64,000 bases of DNA from Anaerorudis cellulosivorans (GTDB lineage: Bacteria > Bacteroidota > Bacteroidia > Bacteroidales > Dysgonomonadaceae): the NCBI RefSeq assembly GCF_025943985.1, contig NZ_JAPCWE010000013.1:32863-96862 (forward strand), read 5' to 3'. The position numbers and the translations under genes were made by a program. Positions 57,931-64,000 of this stretch are shown here, piece by piece. Position 1 is the stretch's first letter; every line of letters begins with the position of its first letter. Below the pieces are notes generated by a model, which worked only from the letters and a program-made list of their open reading frames with translations, was not told where the DNA came from and ran no database searches.

Positions 57931-58554
57931 TCAGAGAGTTATATTTGTTAGCTTATCTTTTATTGCATGATAATATTCTTCTATTTTTTCTAATTTGTCT
58001 ATCATTGAAAGAGGATTCAACGAGGCATCTTGCGAAATCAATCCTATAGCTAATAGCAGAGTTACTTCTGCCTGTTTTCTCGTTTCATTGTTATCCGGAA
58101 ATTTATTTATCTTTTCTTCCAAATCCTCAATCTTTTTTTCCAGTGCCTTTATTTCATTTGCGCTCTTGTTGGCATGATAAAGTTCATGCTGGAGTTTTTC
58201 CCATTCTTTTTTGCGGTTGAATTCTTCCTTTTTTTCTTCCTTCTGAGAGAATTCCCGGAAAATTTTTATAAACAAGACGGCAAGTGTCAGGAAAACGATT
58301 AAAAAAATACAATGCAGAAAAAAATAAGCAAAGAAATTTCCATTTGAGATATAACCGGCCACCTCGTTGTTTAAGGTAAAGATAATCCAACCGATTACGG
58401 CAATAATTCCCATTATTGCGATCACGATTGCATATAGCCATGATTTGCCCGATTGTTTTTCACAGCTTGACTTCAAAAACGATTTGTCAGCCAAGACATT
58501 TTCCGTGGTTGGTGCATTTACATTTTCATTGTTTTTAGCCTCTACTGGTTCCAT
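57931..58554 (-). CDS. Unrecognised two-TM coiled-coil protein of the Cmr-CorA operon
   Basis: A 207-residue protein with no family I can name. An Asn/Glu-rich cytoplasmic N-terminus (1-36) leads into two transmembrane helices (about 39-61 and 74-98) with a short loop. A highly charged coiled coil follows (about 100-152, EIKALEKKIEDLEEKI) and then a second helical segment (about 158-204). Both ends should be cytoplasmic. It is 2 bp from corA and 2 bp from cmr1, so it is made with the effector. The shape recalls SLATT-type 2TM proteins of nucleotide-signalling defence systems. A helper or second pore subunit of CorA is an inference. Confidence 0.8.
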   Translation of the reverse strand: MEPVEAKNNENVNAPTTENVLADKSFLKSSCEKQSGKSWLYAIVIAIMGIIAVIGWIIFTLNNEVAGYISNGNFFAYFFLHCIFLIVFLTLAVLFIKIFREFSQKEEKKEEFNRKKEWEKLQHELYHANKSANEIKALEKKIEDLEEKINKFPDNNETRKQAEVTLLLAIGLISQDASLNPLSMIDKLEKIEEYYHAIKDKLTNITL

Positions 58555-58556
58555 AG

Positions 58557-60026
58557 TTATTTATTTTTGATGATTCGTAATATTCCTACCAAGATGAAAG
58601 AACAAGAGAACCCAATTGTCGCGATCTGCACAAGGCTGAGATATTCATTTTCTCGAGCTGCACTCAATAAGCCGCAAATTATTGAAATTGGCAAGAAGAA
58701 AGCAGCAATATAATTCAGGATCTCGGCGTTCTTATTGCGTATCTTATCATCCACCAAATTAATGTACTGATCCAGTTCGGCAATTTCTTGATCCAGTTCC
58801 TTGATATGGTTTTCAATGCTTAAGGTTTCATAGAGTAGATTATACAATTCTATGCCCTGGTCTTGGGCGGTAACTTCTGAAAAATGGATCTGATTGAGAA
58901 ACCGGATATATTCTTTATGCAGTGAACCCACTTGATCGAGAAGAGGTTGTTTCAATTCTTTACTTTTAGGAAAAGCAATCATCTGACGAGTTACTTCATC
59001 GGAAAAACGCAACCGGGAAGCCCGTTGCAGAAGAATAAGTTCAATCATTCGAGAATACATCGTTCGCATGTAAACCGCAAGAATGTTTTCCGGGAACCAA
59101 TCTTCATTGGTTAAACATACAAAAGAATAGCGAGACATACCGTACAGTGTACCTTCTTTCTGCCATCTTTTATTTGTTTGATTGGATAATAGCCTTTTTT
59201 TCATTTCATCGTTCTGGCAACTGGCATAGTTGGCATCCACATAAATATATTTGTACCAGAAATCGTTTGTTTCATTTTTGTCCATAAAGAAATGTTCCAG
59301 GCTCTCATTGTCGTTCTTTAAAAAGTTGGCCAACGTTTTATTGGCATACCAACAATTCACGAACATGCGGTCGTCTATGGCTGGTATGATGGTTATGTTT
59401 TCAGACCAATCATGTATTAAATTTTTAATGAAGCAGGCCGGCTCCCATGTTTTATAATGAATGGCATAAGAAGAAAAATCTTCCTTATAGAGTGATGGTT
59501 TTCCATTCAGTCCATCGATTTGAATATAATTTGCTGTTTCCGATCTCCCTTCAATATCGGCATAGAAAGGCGGAAAAATGCGTCGGCCATATTGGTTTAT
59601 TTTTAAAATATCTTCCGGTTCCTGCTGATTCTCTAGATCATTGGCTAAATAAAAAATTAAGATACCCACTCCTGTTGCATACAAATTCAAATTTATGGCT
59701 GCTACTTTCAAGCGGTACGTTTTATCTTTTGTTGAAATAATATAACTAACCTCCCGTTGTCGAGGTTCTTTTCTTTCGTAGTGATAAATAATGGAGTCTT
59801 CTTTGCCCTGGTCATACAAAACAGGATGCACAAATTTGTAGAAAAAATTCTTCTCATTATAAAGCTGTTCCCTTTCGGCATCATTCAAAGGCTCCGGATT
59901 TCTTAACCAATTGGCATGAGGGTTGACAGGAATCGCCGTTAAATCGGTTTGTTCGGCCAATACGCTCTCTGACGTCTTTTGATTCAGCCATTTAAACGGG
60001 AAATAAAAAATGTGATAACTTTTCAT
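58557..60026 (-). CDS. corA: CRISPR-associated CorA-like membrane effector
   Basis: A 489-residue protein with a large soluble N-terminal domain, a long helix (about 385-432, ELDQEIAELDQYINLVDDKI) and two C-terminal transmembrane helices (about 436-456 and 464-486). This is the CorA divalent-cation channel layout, but the GMN motif after TM1 is missing (here LLSAARENE). Such proteins accompany type III-B systems and act downstream of SAM-AMP, probably by perturbing the membrane. It starts 5 bp after nrN and is followed 2 bp later by the two-TM protein. Confidence 0.85.
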   Translation of the reverse strand: MKSYHIFYFPFKWLNQKTSESVLAEQTDLTAIPVNPHANWLRNPEPLNDAEREQLYNEKNFFYKFVHPVLYDQGKEDSIIYHYERKEPRQREVSYIISTKDKTYRLKVAAINLNLYATGVGILIFYLANDLENQQEPEDILKINQYGRRIFPPFYADIEGRSETANYIQIDGLNGKPSLYKEDFSSYAIHYKTWEPACFIKNLIHDWSENITIIPAIDDRMFVNCWYANKTLANFLKNDNESLEHFFMDKNETNDFWYKYIYVDANYASCQNDEMKKRLLSNQTNKRWQKEGTLYGMSRYSFVCLTNEDWFPENILAVYMRTMYSRMIELILLQRASRLRFSDEVTRQMIAFPKSKELKQPLLDQVGSLHKEYIRFLNQIHFSEVTAQDQGIELYNLLYETLSIENHIKELDQEIAELDQYINLVDDKIRNKNAEILNYIAAFFLPISIICGLLSAARENEYLSLVQIATIGFSCSFILVGILRIIKNK

Positions 60027-60031
60027 ACAAT

Positions 60032-60799
60032 TTATTGACTTACTAAATTGATTATCTTATTTTTGATACTCATTAATTCTTCATGTTTATAAACACCTTG
60101 TACGGTGCCGATAAAACCCTCGTCTCCCCCACCATGAAACATCTTACCATTTTTAATGGCTTCAATGTAATACTCTACAACCTTTTTTTTACCGGTTCCA
60201 TAAAAGACAAGTGTATCGGAAGTATAAATCAACAATTTTTTATAGGGGTATAAACGATCACAAATTGGAGAAAAACGATGGGTTAAAGCCTTAACAACGA
60301 TAACGTCTTTTTCAACGATTTTTTCCCTGACAGAAACTTCTGCTTTTTGTTCGTCATCCAGAGTAACTCCTTGTGCCTGCCTGTCAAGGAAACGAATTTC
60401 TTCCATTTCATCCGTTGTTGCTCCCATTTTCTGCATAGCCGGTATATAACCTTTGTCGTTAGCTGCAATTAATTGCTGTTTTCTCGAAAGGTTAACATGC
60501 AGCAAATTAGCAACTTGCTCAAGTGAAGAAGGTTTTTCGCTATATTCATTGTGATGATCGATAATATGGTAATTGGATGGCAATTCTGAAGCCTCTTTAA
60601 AATGTAGTTCTATACCATATATTTCTGCCTCTTCCTTATTTCCATATTCAGTCAGAATATCCTCATAGGAGGATATATCTGCATTTTGCCAGTTTAATCC
60701 TTTGTCAAAAACAAGAATATCCGGAAAATTTTTTAAAAGTCGTTTTATTTCCAACATTTCCAAATCATGTCCACCCAATAGGAATAGCCGTTTTTTCAT
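60032..60799 (-). CDS. nrN: DHH-family phosphodiesterase, NrN-like SAM-AMP hydrolase
   Basis: A 255-residue DHH/DHHA1-type protein. GGHD (9-12), the hallmark DHH motif in IIDHHNE (81-83), an acidic AANDKGYIPAM segment and a glycine-rich HGGGDEGFIG block near the end (about 222-231) are visible; these are the metal and nucleotide sites of nanoRNase-like enzymes. In Bacteroides fragilis the equivalent gene, next to corA and cmr, degrades SAM-AMP to switch the response off. It is the first gene of the nine-gene operon. A general oligonucleotide hydrolase is the alternative. Confidence 0.82.
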   Translation of the reverse strand: MKKRLFLLGGHDLEMLEIKRLLKNFPDILVFDKGLNWQNADISSYEDILTEYGNKEEAEIYGIELHFKEASELPSNYHIIDHHNEYSEKPSSLEQVANLLHVNLSRKQQLIAANDKGYIPAMQKMGATTDEMEEIRFLDRQAQGVTLDDEQKAEVSVREKIVEKDVIVVKALTHRFSPICDRLYPYKKLLIYTSDTLVFYGTGKKKVVEYYIEAIKNGKMFHGGGDEGFIGTVQGVYKHEELMSIKNKIINLVSQ

Positions 60800-60971
60800 T
60801 TTTTTGGTTTAATTACTTGTCAATACGATTGGCAATAGAGGTTCGGGATTTTCCTATTTGCATTTTTCATTTGTGTGTTTTTTAAATTAATCGATCATTA
60901 CATAATTATAAGCTTTTCGGTTTTGTATGTCCACAAAATTTACAGGTTGATAAACAAAAATTTCCAATGCA

Positions 60972-60993
60972 CAAACTTATATAAAAAAGTCAA
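60972..60993 (-). promoter_or_regulatory. Candidate promoter of the nrN-corA-cmr operon
   Basis: On the minus strand TAAGTTTG (60972-60979) fits TAnnTTTG, with TTGAC nearby at 60989-60993. It would give a leader of about 165 bases. The rest of 60800-61353 is AT rich, with several stops in every frame. Confidence 0.3.
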
Positions 60994-61353
60994 GATTTTA
61001 TACACAACTCGATAAAAAATTAATTAAGAAATGGCCAAAAGTGGTTCTGAAAATAGGGAGGACTCACGCCATGAATAAAAGAAGAGGTTTTGCTTTCATG
61101 TCAGCTGCATTGAATGTGACAGTACTACGTTATATTTAATGGAAGAAATCAGCCATTAAACGCTGAATGATGTGACGGAAAAAATAGAACGACAAGCATC
61201 TGATGGGGGAAAAAGATTGAAAATTGATTTTTATGTATTTTATGTTGTCTATTTACATATATTTTGAATATATTTGGGCGAAATATAGCAACCCATTTTT
61301 TGTTCCAAAAAATGCCGAATGCGATCCAACTTGTTTTAAATACGGTTTGAGCG

Positions 61354-61617
61354 GTGTATGTAATTTTGGTATATGATGTGGGAGAAAAGCGCGTCGGGAA
61401 AATGCTGAAATTGTGTCGCAACTATTTGAATTGGATACAGAATTCGTTTTTTGAAGGCGATATTTCCGAGGTTAAATTGAAAGAATTGACTATATTGGCG
61501 GAGAAAATAATGAAAACGGAAGAAGATTCGTTGATTATTTTTTCGAGTCGTACAGAAAAGTTTCTCGACAAACAAATTATTGGGAAAGAGCGAAGTAGCA
61601 CCGATAATTTTCTGTGA
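61354..61617 (+). CDS. cas2: CRISPR adaptation protein Cas2
   Basis: An 87-residue protein of normal Cas2 length, starting at GTG, since the codon before is followed upstream by a stop. MYVILVYDVGEKRVGKMLKL carries the conserved Asp8 of the ferredoxin fold, followed by YLNWIQNSFFEGDIS and DSLIIFSSR. With Cas1 it would integrate new spacers. No cas1 or cas4 precedes it in the window, and there is no Shine-Dalgarno sequence. Array 2 begins 213 bases downstream, the usual place in type I-B/III loci. Confidence 0.9.
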   Translation: MYVILVYDVGEKRVGKMLKLCRNYLNWIQNSFFEGDISEVKLKELTILAEKIMKTEEDSLIIFSSRTEKFLDKQIIGKERSSTDNFL

Positions 61618-61710
61618 TTCGATTGTCGATGGAAGGTTTTTCTCACGGTTGCGCGAGCAATTGACAGGGACAGCGATCATTGACATACTGAAAATCAACA
61701 TATATAATAA

Positions 61711-61754
61711 GTTGTCGATGGTCGGGAATTTTTATATTTTTGCCTATCGACAAC
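61711..61754 (+). promoter_or_regulatory. Array 2 leader promoter nested in an inverted repeat
   Basis: A 9-bp perfect inverted repeat, GTTGTCGAT (61711-61719) and ATCGACAAC (61746-61754), encloses the -7 box TATTTTTG (61735-61742). TTGT at 61712-61715 lies 19 bases upstream of it as -33 element. Transcription would begin about 80 bases before the first repeat. Confidence 0.5.
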
Positions 61755-61791
61755 TTTCCTACTTCAAAAACGAAGTTTATTTTGTGTTTAC

Positions 61792-61808
61792 AGGCTGATT
61801 TTCAGCCT
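61792..61808 (+). promoter_or_regulatory. Leader-proximal hairpin before array 2
   Basis: AGGCTGA pairs with TCAGCCT around TTT, ending 22 bases before the first repeat, followed by a second ATTTTCAG. It may be part of the leader element that anchors spacer insertion. Confidence 0.4.
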
Positions 61809-61830
61809 TATTTTCAGTCGTTTTCAACGA

Positions 61831-64000
61831 CTCTTAATCGCACCAGAAGGAATTGAAACAAAAGATTTATCGCATTATAATCTCGAAACGGTATGCTCTT
61901 AATCGCACCAGAAGGAATTGAAACTCGGGAGAAAGCGAGTAGAAAAACGTTCCGGACTCGTCTCTTAATCGCACCAGAAGGAATTGAAACTATCAATAGC
62001 CGTATTTTAAGTTAATATTCGATAATGCTCTTAATCGCACCAGAAGGAATTGAAACGAACGAAAGGTAGGACTGACGGTAACGGTATGGTTCTCTTAATC
62101 GCACCAGAAGGAATTGAAACGGCGTTAGTCGCGGAGTTCTCCTTTGCTATATTATTCTCTTAATCGCACCAGAAGGAATTGAAACTTAGCATTCACTCTG
62201 CTATATAAATTGCAAAAGCCCCTCTTAATCGCACCAGAAGGAATTGAAACACTTTCATCTCCAGTAAAGTTTCTCTCGGTGAAACTCTCTTAATCGCACC
62301 AGAAGGAATTGAAACGCTCTTCGGTCGTAAGTACTGAAATCTCCTTTAACTCTCTTAATCGCACCAGAAGGAATTGAAACTCCGACGACAATACGTAAGG
62401 TTTGAACGTCTTGTGACTCTTAATCGCACCAGAAGGAATTGAAACTCTTCAACGACGTCGAACGGATTGTCGGCTCTTTTCTCTTAATCGCACCAGAAGG
62501 AATTGAAACAAATTAATCATTAAAACGGTAAGTCGTCAACCTCTTCTCTTAATCGCACCAGAAGGAATTGAAACAAGGGTTGCGCTACTCGCAAATTTAC
62601 CCCTCACTGCCTCTTAATCGCACCAGAAGGAATTGAAACAAATTAATCATTAAAACGGTAAGTCGTCAACCTCTCTCTTAATCGCACCAGAAGGAATTGA
62701 AACTAAATATACTTCGTTTACTCCTAATAAGTAGTACCACTCTTAATCGCACCAGAAGGAATTGAAACAAATCTCTGGATATGAAACAGAGATCGCTACT
62801 TTGACTCTTAATCGCACCAGAAGGAATTGAAACTCATCGATGATGAACTCAGGGAAGAGATCAAAAATCTCTTAATCGCACCAGAAGGAATTGAAACAAA
62901 TGGAAAGACGGCTCTCAGTTGTTCGAATTCGAACTCTTAATCGCACCAGAAGGAATTGAAACTACTAATATGACCCCCTCCACAAGCGGGTTCTAAACTC
63001 TTAATCGCACCAGAAGGAATTGAAACGGAATAATCGACTCACTGAACAAAGGAACTTTCGAACTCTTAATCGCACCAGAAGGAATTGAAACCTGTCGATC
63101 TTGGTTCAGTGATCCCTCAGCATAAACTCTCTTAATCGCACCAGAAGGAATTGAAACTACTTACTGAAAATTTGTTCATGGACACCGAAAGCGCTCTTAA
63201 TCGCACCAGAAGGAATTGAAACCACGTAAAGGCGTACACGTATTCACAAATGGTGAACTCTTAATCGCACCAGAAGGAATTGAAACTACACAATGAATTG
63301 TGACATTGTTTATCAGAAAAATCTCTTAATCGCACCAGAAGGAATTGAAACAACCTGTGCCCTATCTTGTAGAGGTTCCTGCCGATCCTCTTAATCGCAC
63401 CAGAAGGAATTGAAACATAAGAATTTCATGGATGGAATAAATTCGTACAATCTCTTAATCGCACCAGAAGGAATTGAAACTAAGTACGGGCTGCACCAGG
63501 TTCAGTGGTTGGAGCCCTCTTAATCGCACCAGAAGGAATTGAAACCGCTGCCCTTAAGCAATATATGTGCGAGAATGTTCTCTTAATCGCACCAGAAGGA
63601 ATTGAAACCGGCAATCAAAAAGCTTCGGAAGCTAAAGAAGCGACTCTTAATCGCACCAGAAGGAATTGAAACAAATAAACAATGTAAACAATAATTCCTA
63701 TAGAAGACTTCTCTTAATCGCACCAGAAGGAATTGAAACATATAAAGAACTACTATTGGCACAACTGGTGGAAGGCTCTTAATCGCACCAGAAGGAATTG
63801 AAACATCGAACAATTCCGGATCGAAGCGACCGATATTTTCCTCTTAATCGCACCAGAAGGAATTGAAACATGTTCCTCTCGCACTTTATCATCGCCAACG
63901 GTGCGCTCTTAATCGCACCAGAAGGAATTGAAACTGAAAAAAGTTTTCCCGTCTTCTTTTTTCAACGCATTCTCTTAATCGCACCAGAAGGAATTGAAAC
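61831..64000 (+). CRISPR. CRISPR array 2: 34 identical 29-bp repeats, continuing past the window
   Basis: The repeat begins CTCTTAATCGCACC and ends AAGGAATTGAAAC (29 bp); all 34 copies look identical. The 33 spacers are 34-38 bp, mostly 35-36. The ATTGAAAC end and the leader with promoter to the left show rightward transcription. The last visible repeat ends at the window edge, so the array continues. The repeat differs from array 1 and is of the type seen with I-B or III systems. Spacers 11 (62510-62545) and 13 (62640-62674) are duplicates. Confidence 0.98.

Noticed and set aside
61071..61139. A 22-codon frame (MNKRRGFAFMSAALN...) with GGGAGG before the ATG
   Set aside because: The ribosome-site-like sequence is suggestive, but the peptide is too short to identify and no context supports it.
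61149..61701. Minus-strand frames opposite cas2
   Set aside because: They are antisense shadows; Cas2 on the plus strand has clear family motifs.
61814..64000. Minus-strand frames repeating SIPSGAIK
   Set aside because: These are translations of the CRISPR repeat itself, not proteins.

Overview
The window is a chromosomal segment of a Bacteroidales bacterium, most like the Dysgonomonadaceae/Porphyromonadaceae (Proteiniphilum/Petrimonas-like). The evidence is the gene content and order: holB-ricT-gldH, DUF4290-rimM-dxr-rseP, purH-mreBCD-mrdA-rodA, a SusC/SusD pair, a membrane pyrophosphatase and malate dehydrogenase of Bacteroidetes type. Promoter -7 boxes of the form TAnnTTTG and the scarcity of Shine-Dalgarno sequences agree. 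The genus is an inference. I see no rRNA, tRNA or insertion sequence.

Positions 1-44000 are mostly core genome: the end of a glycosyltransferase and a GH57 amylase; a long minus-strand block of DNA polymerase delta', RicT, GldH, MetF, RseP, Dxr, RimM and a LysM glucosaminidase; the cell-elongation operon purH-mreBCD-mrdA-rodA; DUF349 protein, Der, Era and a carboxylesterase; Mdh, HppA, a ROK regulator, MetY, two hypothetical proteins and a CoA-transferase; MiaB, a YtxH/holin-like trio and Rel/SpoT; then a TPR protein and an ECF sigma factor with two small envelope proteins. Between the CoA-transferase cluster and miaB there is a candidate minus-strand small RNA with its own promoter box and a strong terminator.

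Positions 44000-50900 are accessory: a pyrimidine-rich low-complexity tract, one copy of a dispersed repeat whose inverted partner is at 31.2-31.5 kb, a SusC/SusD pair without enzymes, and fragments of decayed genes.

Positions 50950-64000 are a CRISPR island. A nine-gene minus-strand operon encodes a DHH phosphodiesterase (NrN-like), a CorA-like membrane protein, an unrecognised two-TM coiled-coil protein and Cmr1-Cmr6. This matches the type III-B systems in which Cas10 joins ATP and SAM into SAM-AMP, the nucleotide acts on CorA, and NrN degrades it. The two-TM protein between corA and cmr1 is the best candidate for something undescribed. The operon is flanked by two unrelated arrays: a short decaying one (35-bp repeat, five units, minus strand) beyond cmr6, and a long one (29-bp repeat, 34 identical units to the window edge, plus strand) behind a lone cas2. 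No cas6, cas1 or DNA-targeting interference genes are in view, so crRNA supply must come at least partly from outside the window.
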